Source: Pseudonocardia sp. CNS-139 (lineage in GTDB: Bacteria; Actinomycetota; Actinomycetes; Mycobacteriales; Pseudonocardiaceae). From it: a DNA stretch of 64,000 nt. The position numbers were made by a program, and so were the translations under genes. The stretch lies in NCBI GenBank assembly GCA_001942415.1, contig MKJX01000122.1, positions 1 to 64,000 on the forward strand, read 5' to 3'. Under the pieces are notes generated by a model. The model worked only from the letters and a program-made list of their open reading frames with translations. It had not been told where the DNA came from and ran no database searches. This document shows positions 27,325 to 35,980 of the stretch, piece by piece; within the stretch, counting starts at the first letter, position 1, and each line of letters begins with the position of its first letter.

Positions 27325-28137
27325 CGGGTCACCTCGTCGGTCGTGCGGTTGTCCCCGCCGGCACGGTAGGGCACGAGCAGCTCGCGGTGCGCGATCTCGG
27401 GGACCCCCGCGCGCAGCCGTTCCAGGAACAGCACGACCGTCGCGGCCGCGGTGCGGTGGGTCTGGTCGTTGAGGGCGTCGTGCCGCCCGCCGGCGATGCT
27501 GACGAGTTCGGCGTCGGGTACGCGGGCGTACCAGCCGCGGGCCGCGTCGAGCGGGGTGACGGTGTCCGCGGCGCCGTGCAGGCCGAGGACGGGGACGCCG
27601 ATGCGGGCGGGGTCGGCGCGGCGGTGCCAGGCTGCGGGGACCTGCTCCGCGAGGGCCCCGCGGCGCAGCCGCTCGTCGGTGTCGAGCAGGGCCTGGTGGG
27701 TCGGGCAGGCGGTGCGTGCCTCGACCTCTCCCGCCCACCCGGACGCGGCCCAGCCGCCGTCCGGCCGGCCAGCTGTTGGCGCCACGGGGAGCCCGGCCAG
27801 CACGAGCCCGGCGACGCCGGTCAGGCCCTCGGCGAGCAGCGGCGGCGGCGACCAGGGCGCCGGCGTCGGAGCCGACGAGGATCCGCGGCCGGGGGGCGTC
27901 CGCGGCGGGGTCGCTCGCCAGCACCGCCCGGACCTGGGCCGCGGCCCGGTCCTCGTCCGCGGTCGGGTCCTCGACCGCGAGCACCCGGTAGCCGTCGGCG
28001 GCGATCCGCCGCCCGAAGCGCTCGTAGATCCGCGCGTGCTCGCCCCGCCCGGGCACCACGACCAGGGTGCCGCGCGGGTTGACCCCGTCCGGCTCCAGCC
28101 AGGACGCGGCCTCGGGCCGGGTTCCCGCGATCGTCAT
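27321..28137 (-). CDS. Alpha/beta hydrolase with Asp at the nucleophile position
   Basis: About 272 residues. Start MTIAGTRPEA, oxyanion strand TLVVVPGRGEHARIYERF, nucleophile elbow VGSDAGAL where the central residue is Asp rather than Ser, acid HGAADTVTP and catalytic His GGRHDAL. An Asp nucleophile is the dehalogenase/epoxide-hydrolase type. A frame break near 27845 splits elbow from cap. Start and stop overlap neighbouring genes (ATGA), so it is translated with the ABC transporter. Confidence 0.8.
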
Positions 28138-28982
28138 GACGCCGCCTTTCCGACGAGTTCGGCGCGCAGCGCTGCGCGCTCGGCCCGGCCCAGCCCGCCG
28201 CCGTCGACCGTCGGCGCGGACCCGATGAGGAGCCGGGTGTAGGGGTGGGTGGGTGCGGACACGACCTGGGCGGTGGGCCCGGTCTCGACGACGTGGCCGC
28301 GGTAGAGCACGGCGACGCGGTCGGTGACGCCGGCGACGGAGCCGAGGTCGTGGGAGATGAAGAGCTGCCCGACGCGGTTGCCGTCGCGCAGCCGCGCCAG
28401 CAGTTCCAGCACGGACGTGCGGGTGCGTCGCGTCGAGCGCGCTGACCGGTTCGCACGCACAGCAGCAGCCGGGGCGCGGCGGACCACTGGGCGCCGGGCG
28501 ATCGCGGCCCGCTGCCGCTGCCCGCCGGAGACCTCGCCCGGGAGCCGGCCGGCGAGGTCGGGGTCGAGTCCCACCAGGCGCAGGGCGTCCGCGACCCGCT
28601 CGGCGATCCCGGGCTCGCGGCGCACCTCCAGCGCCTCGCCGACCGACCGGCCCAGCGGCAGGTCGGGGTCGAGGCTCTGCAGCGGGTCCTGGAAGACGTA
28701 CTGGACGGCGCCGGCCCGGCGGAACGCGCGCAGCGCCCCGCCGCGCAGCCCGTGGACGGGCCGGCTTTCCACGCGGACGGTGCCGCGGTCGACCCGGTTC
28801 AGCCCGAGCACGGTGCGGGCGAGCGTCGTCTTGCCCGAGCCCGTCTCGCCGATGAGCCCGACGATCTCGCCGGCCCGCACGGTCAGGTCGACGCCGTGCA
28901 GGATCTCCCGGCGTGCCCGCCCGCGGCCGAGCGAGACGGCCAGGTCGCGGACCTTCAGCAGGGGACTCGTGCGATCAGGCAT
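28134..28982 (-). CDS. ABC transporter ATPase, OppF/DppF type
   Basis: About 282 residues. Walker A GETGSGKTTL, Q-loop VFQDPLQSLDP, signature VSGGQRQRAAIAR, and switch His in FISHDLGSV; ends with the peptide-ABC tail HPYTRLLIGSAP. Walker B is garbled in this frame because two compensating frame breaks (about 28430 and 28490) replace the LLLCDEPVSALD stretch; the neighbouring frames restore it. One of two ATPases of a dipeptide/nickel-type importer. ATG 28982 overlaps the previous stop. Confidence 0.88.
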   Translation of the reverse strand: MPDRTSPLLKVRDLAVSLGRGRARREILHGVDLTVRAGEIVGLIGETGSGKTTLARTVLGLNRVDRGTVRVESRPVHGLRGGALRAFRRAGAVQYVFQDPLQSLDPDLPLGRSVGEALEVRREPGIAERVADALRLVGLDPDLAGRLPGEVSGGQRQRAAIARRPVVRRAPAAAVRANRSARSTRRTRTSVLELLARLRDGNRVGQLFISHDLGSVAGVTDRVAVLYRGHVVETGPTAQVVSAPTHPYTRLLIGSAPTVDGGGLGRAERAALRAELVGKAAS

Positions 28983-29781
28983 GGCTGCGGAACCTCTCGA
29001 TGCCGTAGCGCGCGTGGGCCTCCACGAGCGAGCGGGTGTACGCGTGCCGGGGCGCCCGCAGCACCTCGGCGGCGGTGCCGCGTTCGAGGACCTCCCCGTC
29101 CCGCATGACGATCACCTCGTCGCACACCTGCGCGACCACGGCGAGGTCGTGCGAGACGAGCACGAGCGCCAGCCCGTGGCGTTCCCGCAGGTCGGCGAGC
29201 AGGTCGAGCACCTCGGCCTGCACCGTGACGTCCAGCGCGGTGGTGGCCTCGTCGGCGATCAGCAGGTCCGGCTCGCGGCAGATCGCGATGGCGATCAGCG
29301 CCCGCTGGAGCATGCCGCCGGACAGCTCGAACGGGTACTGGCCGTACACGCGGGCGGGTTCGGGCAGCCCGGTCGCGGCGAACAGGTCGACCGCACGGTC
29401 CCGGGCCTCGCGCCGGCCCAGCCCGCCGCGGACGCGCAGCACCTCGCCGAGCTGACGGCCGACCGTCATCGACGGGGTGAGGTACGAGCCGGGGTCCTGG
29501 AACACGGCCCCGATCCGGTCGCCGCGGATCGACGGCCAGTCGCGCGGGGCGAGCGCGGTCAGGTCGATCCCGTCGAACCGGATGGCGGTCCGCGGGCCGG
29601 TGGCGAGCCCCGGCGGCAGGATGCCGAGCACCGAACGGCAGGTCAGCGACTTGCCGCTGCCCGACTCACCGACGATCCCGAGGCTTCCGCCGCGGGCCAC
29701 GGTGGCGTCCACGGCGTGCACGAGGGTGCGGTCCCCGGCGGTCACGGAGAGGTCCTCGATCTCCAGGAGCGGCTCAGGCAC
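28975..29781 (-). CDS. ABC transporter ATPase, OppD/DppD type
   Basis: 268 residues, intact. Walker A GESGSGKSLTC, Q-loop VFQDPGSYLTP, signature LSGGMLQRALIAIAI, Walker B LLIADEATTALD, switch His LVSHDLAVV, and the family tail PRHAYTRSLVEAHAR. Energises import by the two downstream-named permeases. Short overlap with both neighbours indicates one transcript. Confidence 0.93.
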   Translation of the reverse strand: MPEPLLEIEDLSVTAGDRTLVHAVDATVARGGSLGIVGESGSGKSLTCRSVLGILPPGLATGPRTAIRFDGIDLTALAPRDWPSIRGDRIGAVFQDPGSYLTPSMTVGRQLGEVLRVRGGLGRREARDRAVDLFAATGLPEPARVYGQYPFELSGGMLQRALIAIAICREPDLLIADEATTALDVTVQAEVLDLLADLRERHGLALVLVSHDLAVVAQVCDEVIVMRDGEVLERGTAAEVLRAPRHAYTRSLVEAHARYGIERFRSHA

Positions 29782-30607
29782 GGACCCGCCCCCCGCGCGG
29801 CGCGCCGATGACGTCCCGGAGCGCGTCGGCGAGGCCGTTGCAGGCCCCGACGGTGAGGATGATCAGCAGCGCCGGGACGAACGGGGCCGTCGGGCGCTGG
29901 TAGAGGTACTCCAGGTCGGTGGCGAGCATCCCGCCCCACGTCGGCTCGGGCGGCTGGATGCCGATGCCCAGGAACGTCAGCGACGACACGATCACCAGGC
30001 TGCTGCCCAGCAGGCCGGCCGCGCTGACGGCCACCGCGGGCAGCACCTTCGGCCAGACGTGGCGGCGCAGCACGAACCAGGCCGGGGCGCCGGTGAGCCG
30101 GGCCGCCTCGACGTACTGCGACCCGGCCACCGGGAACGCCGCCGCCCGCGTGACGCGGTAGAAGACGGGCGAGATCAGGATGCCGACCGCGAACATGGCC
30201 TGGGTGAGGCCGTTGCCCAGCAGCGCGGTCATCGCCACGGCGAACACCAGGAACGGCAGCGTCACGAAGGCGTCCATCACGCGGAGCGTGACCCACTCGA
30301 AGACGCGGCCGAGGTACACCGACAGCAGGCCCGGGACGGTGCCCAGCACCAGCCCGACGGCCACCGCCTCCAGCGCCGCGAGCAGCGACAGCCGCGAGCC
30401 GGCGAGCAGCCGGGAGAACACGTCGCGCCCGAGGTTGTCGGTGCCCAGCAGGTGCGCGGCCGACGGGCCCTGCAGCAGCGCGGACGGGTCCTGCACGAGC
30501 GGGTCCTGCGGCGCGAGCAGCGGCCCGAGCACGCCCAGCAGGACCATCGCGGCCAGCACCACCAGCGACGCGACGCCGAGGCGGTGCCGCAGCACGGCGC
30601 CCATCAC
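29774..30607 (-). CDS. ABC transporter permease, OppC/DppC type
   Basis: 277 residues, intact. N-terminal helix LGVASLVVLAAMVLLGVLGPLLAP, the DppC hallmark HLLGTDNLGRDVFSRLLAGSR, five further helices and the coupling motif EAARLTGAPAWFVLRRHVWP. Membrane channel of the importer with the DppB-type partner upstream. Confidence 0.93.
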   Translation of the reverse strand: MMGAVLRHRLGVASLVVLAAMVLLGVLGPLLAPQDPLVQDPSALLQGPSAAHLLGTDNLGRDVFSRLLAGSRLSLLAALEAVAVGLVLGTVPGLLSVYLGRVFEWVTLRVMDAFVTLPFLVFAVAMTALLGNGLTQAMFAVGILISPVFYRVTRAAAFPVAGSQYVEAARLTGAPAWFVLRRHVWPKVLPAVAVSAAGLLGSSLVIVSSLTFLGIGIQPPEPTWGGMLATDLEYLYQRPTAPFVPALLIILTVGACNGLADALRDVIGAPRGGRVRA

Positions 30608-31656
30608 GTGCCCCGCTGCGCGGCCGGGCGCAGCCGGGTCAGCGCCGCGTTGACGAGCAGGTTGAACGCCAGGACCAGCACGATCGCCACGACGAGCGTG
30701 CCCTGCACGACCGGCACGTCACCGCGCACGGCGCCGTCCGCGGCGAAGCGGCCGAAGCCCGCCATCCCGAAGATGCTCTCGGTGACGACGGCGCTGCCGA
30801 TCAGCATCGGCACCCGGATCCCGAGCACCGACAGGGCCGGGCCGGCGCCGGCCGGCAGCACGTGCACCCAGAGGACGCGCCGCGGCGACAGGCCCCGGAC
30901 CAGCGCGCCGACCACGTAGTTCTCCCGCTGCGCGGCCACCATGCCCGTGCGCAGCTGGCGCGCGATGTCGGCCACGGCGTCGAGCGAGAGCGCGATCGCG
31001 GGCAGCGTGATCAGCGTGAGCCACGCCGACACGTCCTCCGTCGGCGACACGTACCCGGCCGACGGGAACACCGGCAGCAGCACGCAGAACACGACGATCA
31101 GCACGATGCCCACGACGAACGGGGGCAGCGTGGAGATCACCGTGCAGAACGCGGTGACGGCCCGGTCGACCCACGTGCCCTGCCGGGTGGCGGCGAGCAC
31201 GCCGAGCGCCGTGCCCACGGTGACGCCGATGAGCAGCGCGAGCCCGGCCACCGACAGCGACACCTCCAGCCGCTGCCCGATCTGGGACGCCACGCTCACG
31301 CCGTTGAGCACCAGGTGCCGAGGTCGCCGCGCACCACGTGCGCGAGCCAGTCCGCGTACTGCACGGCGACCGGCCGGTCCAGGCCCAGCTCGGCGTTGGC
31401 CCGGGCGACGTCCTCGGGGGTGGCCGAGTCGCCGAGCAGCAGGCCGGCCGGGCTGAGCCCGCTGATCGCGCCGAGCAGGAACGTCACCAGCGTCGCGACG
31501 AGGAACACCGGCACGGTGACCGCGACCGTGCGGCCGAGCCGGCCGAGCACGCCCAGCAGCGGCCGCCGCCGGCGACCGGCCCGCCGGGGCCCGGCCGCGG
31601 CGAGCCCCGGCGGGCGGCGAGGGCGCCGGCGCCGCCGTGGCCGGGACCGTCGTCAT
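30604..31656 (-). CDS. ABC transporter permease, OppB/DppB type
   Basis: About 350 residues. First helix TVAVTVPVFLVATLVTFLLG, periplasmic loop with ELGLDRPVAVQYADWL and GDLGT, then the permease core with the EAA-like segment ENYVVGALVRGLSPRRVLWVH and end helix VVAIVLVLAFNLLVNAALTRL. ATG 31656 overlaps the binding-protein stop (ATGA). Breaks near 31560 and 31318 divide the frame. Confidence 0.88.
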   Translation of the reverse strand: MTTVPATAAPAPSPPAGARRGRAPAGRSPAAAAAGRARPARPHGRGHRAGVPRRDAGDVPARRDQRAQPGRPAARRLGHPRGRRPGQRRAGPGPAGRRAVRGLARARGARRPRHLVLNGVSVASQIGQRLEVSLSVAGLALLIGVTVGTALGVLAATRQGTWVDRAVTAFCTVISTLPPFVVGIVLIVVFCVLLPVFPSAGYVSPTEDVSAWLTLITLPAIALSLDAVADIARQLRTGMVAAQRENYVVGALVRGLSPRRVLWVHVLPAGAGPALSVLGIRVPMLIGSAVVTESIFGMAGFGRFAADGAVRGDVPVVQGTLVVAIVLVLAFNLLVNAALTRLRPAAQRGT

Positions 31657-33192
31657 GCCCGGCTCCCGGGCGCCCCCACCGTGACGCCCTCCCAGCGGTA
31701 CTGCGACAGGAAGTGCGGCAGCGGTGAGACCCGCGGGTTGCGCGCGGCGATCCGGGGGCTCGTGCCCAGGGAGAAGCTGGGCGACATCTCGACGCCGAGC
31801 CGGACCGCGTTCTGCAGCACCGCCGGGTACTCGGGGGCCTCCAGGGGGGTGCGGCGGACCTCGTCGAGCGCGGCGAGGAACTCCGGCGAGGACACCTTCG
31901 ACGTGTTCATCAGGCCCTCGGGCCCGTAGACGACGGTCAGGTTCTGCACCGGCGACTCCCGGCCGACGGTGCCGTCGAGCGCGAACTGCGCCCGGCGACC
32001 GAGGTAGACCTCCTGCTGCCAGGTGGACGAGCCCGGCGGCACCACCTTGATCGTCGCGGTGACGCCGACGGCCTGCAGCTGCTGCTGCACCAGCTCGGCG
32101 GTGGCCTGCGAGACGGCGTTCACGGTGATCGTCAGCGACAGCTGCCCCGCCTGGTAGCCGGCGGCGGCCAGCAGCGTGCGCGCCTTCTCCGGGTCGTAGG
32201 CGAACGCCCCGTCCAGCTCCGGGTTGTAGGCCACGTAGCCCTGCGGGAACGGCTGGTAGGTGACCGAGCCGATGCCGCCGTTGGTGACGTCGATGATCCC
32301 CTGCCGGTCGACCGCGTACTTCAGCGCGTCGACGACCCGCCGGTCGGTCAGCGGTTCGAGCCCGGAGTGCACGTCGACCTGGGTGACGGTGAACGAGTCG
32401 ACGACGTCGACCTCCAGCCCGGCGCTTGGCCTGCTCCACCTGGCGGCCGGTGATCGTCGCGACGTCGAGCGCGCCGGACTGGACGGCGGCGATGACCGAC
32501 GTCGGGTCGGTGCCCGCGGTCAGCTCCAGCCGCTCGATGTCGATCGCGTCGGCGTTCCAGTAGCCCGGGTTCTTGACCAGCACGGCCTTCGACTCGGGCA
32601 CGAAGCTCTCGAACATGAACGGGCCGGCGCCGACGGGCGCGGTCGGGATCGCGGCCGCGTCCGCGCGGAACGCCGTGGGGCTCACGATGGCCCCGGTCTT
32701 GCCGGCCAGCAGGTTCGGCACCTGGAAGTCGGGGGCCTGCAGGTGCAGCGTGACGTGCGTCTGGTCGTCGGCGGTGACGTCGGCGATCGTCGCGAGCTGG
32801 TCCTTGAGCAGCGAGTTCTCCTGCGTCTTGCCGCGCAGCAGGCTCTCCCGGACGGCCTCGGCGTCGAGCGCGGTGCCGTCGGTGAACGTCAGCCCGGGCC
32901 GCAGCGCGAACGTCACGGCGGTGCCGTCGGCGTTGTACGTCCAGGACTCGGCGAGGCCGGGGCCGGCGTCGCCCTGCTCGTCGAGCTGGGTGAGCGAGGC
33001 GTAGACGAGGCTGATCGTGTTGATGTCGTTGCCGGTGCTCGACGTCACCGGGTCCCAGGACGTGGGGAGGTTGAACCCCCACTTGAGCGTGGACCCTGCG
33101 CCGGAGGCGGCGCCGGGGCCGGCGCAGCCGGCGAGCGCGATCGCGGCTGCGGCGGCGAGGACGGCCAGGCGGAGCAGACGGGGGCGGAACAT
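31653..33192 (-). CDS. ABC transporter substrate-binding lipoprotein (SBP_bac_5)
   Basis: About 513 residues. Signal peptide with lipobox IALAGC, then the family-5 extracellular solute-binding fold ([47 protein letters not shown]-like [14 protein letters not shown]). The usual ligand-specificity part cannot be read. A frame break near 32428. It feeds the DppBCDF-type complex downstream. With a flavin monooxygenase upstream and a Cys leader peptide, the ligand is more likely an organosulfur or small heteroatom compound than a peptide (inference). Confidence 0.88.
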
Positions 33193-33212
33193 GGGGAGGG
33201 GTCTCCGGTGGC

Positions 33213-34556
33213 TCAGGCGAGGGCGCGAGCGGACTGCTCGCGGGCCACGGTGTGGACGTTGCGGGGGACGGGGATGCCGAGGTTGCCGCGCAGCGTGTCG
33301 GCCTCGTAGGCGGAGCGGACGATCCCGCGCTCGCGCAGGATCGGCAGCACCTCGCCGGTGAACCGGGCGAACTCGCTGGGCACCGTGACGTGCACGTTGA
33401 GCCCGTCGAGCGCGCCGGCCTCGAACCACTCCTGGATCCGGTTGGCGACGGTCAGCGCGGAGCCGGTGAGGCGAGGGGTTGGCGGCGGTGAACCGGTGCA
33501 CGGTCTGGCGCAGCGTGAGGTTCTCGGCGCGGGCGACCTGCTTGATCTTCTCGGCCTGGGTGCGGAAGCTGTCCTTGCCCAGGTCGCGAGCTCGGGGAAC
33601 GGGGCGTCCAGGTCGTACCGGCTGAAGTCGTGCCAGCCGAACGGGCGGCCGAACTGGGCGAGGGTCTTGGCGAAGTCCTTGCCGAGCCGGCGCTCCTCCT
33701 CGATCGCCCGGGCCTCCTCGTCGGTGTCCGCGACGACCGGCGAGACGCCCGGCATGATCACGATGTGCTCCGGGTTGCGGCCCTTCGCCCCGGCCCGCTC
33801 GCGGATGTCCTTGGCGAACGCGAGCCCGTGCTCCACGGTCGGCGCGTGGGTGAAGATCCCCTCGCCCACCGACGCGCCCAGGTCGCGGCCCTCGTCGGAG
33901 TCGCCGGCCTGGAAGATCACCGGCTGGCCCTGCTTGGACCGCACGATGTTCAGCGGGCCGCGGACCTGGAAGTACTCGCCGTCGTGGTCCAGCCGGTGCT
34001 GCCGGTCGGGGTCGAGGAACCGGCCGGTCGCGGCGTCGCGCGGGAAGGCGTCGTCCTCGTAGGAGTCCCAGAGGCCCTGGCAGACCCGCACCGACTCCAG
34101 CGCGCGGCCGTAGCGGGTGGCGTAGTCGAAGTGCTCGTCGCGGCTGTAGTTCGCCGCCGTGCCGCCGTCGCCGGTCGCCACGACGTTCCAGCCGGCCCGG
34201 CCGCCGCTGATGAGGTCCAGCGACGCGAGCCGCCGCGCCAGGTTGAACGGGGTGTTGTAGCTGGTGGTGAGCGTGCCGACGAGCCCGATGTGGGTGGTCG
34301 ACACCGCCACCGCCGAGAGCAGGGTGAGCGGTTCGAGCCGGTTGAGGTAGTGGGGCGGCGAGTCCGGGGTGATGAACTGGCTGTCGACGATGAAGACCAG
34401 GTCGAACAGCGCGTCCTCGGCCTGCCGGGCGCGGGCGATGTACCAGTTGATGTCCACGCTGGCGTCGCCCGGGATCTCCGGGTGCTGCCAGGTGTCGTGC
34501 TGGCCGGGGCCGCCGACGCCCATCAGGACGGCGCCGAGCTTCAGCTGACGGGCCAT
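33213..34556 (-). CDS. Flavin-dependent monooxygenase, NtaA/SnaA/DszA type
   Basis: About 450 residues of the bacterial luciferase-like group that oxidises nitrilotriacetate, pristinamycin or sulfones with FMNH2. Seen: GDASVDINWYIARARQAEDALFDLVFIVD, PLTLLSAVAVSTTHIGLVGTL, SGGRAGWNVVATGD and the NtaA-like insertion YGRALESVRVCQGLWDS. Two compensating breaks (about 33590 and 33475) garble one stretch. ATG 34556 with AAAGGACG. First structural gene of the operon after the leader peptide. It needs a flavin reductase, not seen nearby. Confidence 0.9.
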   Translation of the reverse strand: MARQLKLGAVLMGVGGPGQHDTWQHPEIPGDASVDINWYIARARQAEDALFDLVFIVDSQFITPDSPPHYLNRLEPLTLLSAVAVSTTHIGLVGTLTTSYNTPFNLARRLASLDLISGGRAGWNVVATGDGGTAANYSRDEHFDYATRYGRALESVRVCQGLWDSYEDDAFPRDAATGRFLDPDRQHRLDHDGEYFQVRGPLNIVRSKQGQPVIFQAGDSDEGRDLGASVGEGIFTHAPTVEHGLAFAKDIRERAGAKGRNPEHIVIMPGVSPVVADTDEEARAIEEERRLGKDFAKTLAQFGRPFGWHDFSRYDLDAPFPELATWARTASAPRPRRSSRSPAPRTSRCARPCTGSPPPTPRLTGSALTVANRIQEWFEAGALDGLNVHVTVPSEFARFTGEVLPILRERGIVRSAYEADTLRGNLGIPVPRNVHTVAREQSARALA

Positions 34557-34618
34557 GGGCTCGTCCTTTCGCAGAAGGGGTTCGCAGGTGGTGGAGCCCG
34601 CGCCGGCACGCGCGCGCA

Positions 34619-34642
34619 CGCCGGGGCCACAGGGGCCCGGCG
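34619..34642. terminator. Hairpin between leader peptide and monooxygenase gene
   Basis: CGCCGGGGCC and GGGCCCGGCG around ACAG, 10-bp arms with one mismatch. It sits after the leader peptide stop and before the first structural gene on the minus strand, the position expected for an attenuator. Confidence 0.45.
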
Positions 34643-34709
34643 CGGCGACGGGCAGGGGAACGGGCGGAGCACGCCGGGACGCGGGCGCGCGGTCGGACGA
34701 GGTGCCGGA

Positions 34710-34813
34710 TCAGCGGCAGTCGACGGCGCGACGACAGGTGGCGCTGGAGGTGCGGGCGAGGTCCACCGCGAGGCGGCGGGTCAGCAGGAGCGTCCGCGCG
34801 CGTCGATGCGCAC
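34710..34813 (-). CDS. Cysteine-containing leader peptide (LTRR..VDL family)
   Basis: A 34-residue leader is read from GTG 34813 with one missing base near 34790: VRIDARG, then LLTRRLAVDLARTSS, then two Cys (ATC, VDC) and stop at 34710. It matches the actinobacterial putative leader-peptide pattern L-T-R-R-x-x-V-D-L-x-R-x-S-S with late Cys codons, found in front of sulfur-assimilation and flavin-monooxygenase operons, where ribosome stalling at Cys codons is thought to sense cysteine. It starts 157 bp upstream of the divergent LysR and ends 154 bp before the monooxygenase. Confidence 0.65.
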
Positions 34814-34969
34814 CGAACAGGCCCGGTCGGCACCCGCGCGGGTGCCCGGCGCCGGACGCGGTGCAGCAGACATGGCCCGATGGTGGCATCCGGTGGCGAG
34901 CGGCGTCCAACTCGCGGGTCCGATCACTTTCGATAGAGAATCCCGATCGGTCGTGCTGCACTGGCGTCC

Positions 34970-35818
34970 GTGAGTTCTCCGACGCGGACGCTCGACGTGG
35001 TGGCGCTGCGCAGCTTCGTCGCGGTGTCCGACTGCGGCGGGTTCCACCGCGCGGCCGCGACCCTGCACGTCAGCCAGCCCACCGTCAGCCACCACGTGCG
35101 GCGGCTGGAGGCGGCGTGCGGGCAGCCGCTCGTGCAGCGCTCCGGCCGGGTCTCCCGGCTGACGCCGGCCGGGGAGACCCTGCTGGCCGAGGCGCGGCGG
35201 ATCCTCGCCATCCACGACGACGTGCTCGGCCGGCTCGCCGGCCCGGCGGTGGCGGAGCTGGCCGTCGGGTCCACCGAGCACGCCGCCGACGAGCTGCTGC
35301 CGCGGCTCACGCCCGCGCTGGGCCGGCCGGTGCGGTTCCGCCTCGACCGCGGGGCGAACCTGCGGGCCGCGCTGGAACGCGGCGACCTCGACCTCGCGCT
35401 GCTGATGAACGTGCCCGCCGACGACCGGTCGGCCGCCGCGGGCCCGCTCGGCGTGCACTGGTACGCCGCGCCCGGGTGGGAGCCGCCCGCGCGGGGACCG
35501 CTTCCGCTCGTGGCCCTCGACGAGCCGTGCGCGCTGCGCGACCGCGCGCTGGCCACGCTCGGCGCGGCCGGCCGCGCCGTCAGCGTGGTCTGCGAGGCGG
35601 CCTACCTCGCCGGGGTGCTCGCCGCGGCCCGCGCGGGGCTGGGCGTGGCGATGCTCGCGACGCTCGGCCACACGCCGGAGGGGCTGGTGCGGCGCGACGA
35701 CCTGCCCGCCGCCGAGCCGATGCCGATCTCGGTGCGCTGCCGGCGCGGGCTCCCGGCTGCGACGCTGACGGACGCGGCAACGGCCGTCGGGCGCGTGCTG
35801 GCCGGCACGTCCGCCTGA
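34970..35818 (+). CDS. LysR-family regulator
   Basis: 282 residues. N-terminal helix-turn-helix VALRSFVAVSDCGGFHRAAATLHVSQPTVSHHVRRLE, then the ligand-binding fold (AVAELAVGSTEH, FRLDRGANLRAALERGDLDLALLM). GTG 34970, intact frame. It is transcribed away from the monooxygenase/ABC operon; the 413-bp region 34557-34969 between them holds the leader peptide, the hairpin and both promoters, and presumably its T-N11-A operators. Likely the sulfur-status regulator of that operon. Confidence 0.88.
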   Translation: MSSPTRTLDVVALRSFVAVSDCGGFHRAAATLHVSQPTVSHHVRRLEAACGQPLVQRSGRVSRLTPAGETLLAEARRILAIHDDVLGRLAGPAVAELAVGSTEHAADELLPRLTPALGRPVRFRLDRGANLRAALERGDLDLALLMNVPADDRSAAAGPLGVHWYAAPGWEPPARGPLPLVALDEPCALRDRALATLGAAGRAVSVVCEAAYLAGVLAAARAGLGVAMLATLGHTPEGLVRRDDLPAAEPMPISVRCRRGLPAATLTDAATAVGRVLAGTSA

Positions 35819-35980
35819 TCCGGGTCTGCCGGGAAATCGGAAACAGAACCGCAACGCGCCAGCAATCGGTGAGTTTCCGGCGGCCTTATCATTCCGCGCC
35901 CTCCCTGGGACGAGGGATGCCCGGAATTGCCGATCCGTGGGGATGGAGAAGGGCGTTCCGCCGCGCTTACCGTCTCCGCC

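Noticed and set aside
28134..28982. ABC ATPase with a lost Walker B motif, possibly a regulatory subunit
   Set aside because: Walker B reappears in the adjacent frame between two compensating breaks, so the loss is most likely a sequence error.
33475..33600. Arg/Pro-rich insertion in the flavin monooxygenase
   Set aside because: Explained by two compensating frame breaks; the neighbouring frame gives normal family sequence.
30604..34833. A 1409-codon open frame on the minus strand
   Set aside because: It fuses shadow sequence of the monooxygenase gene with the real binding-protein and permease frames; only parts are coding.
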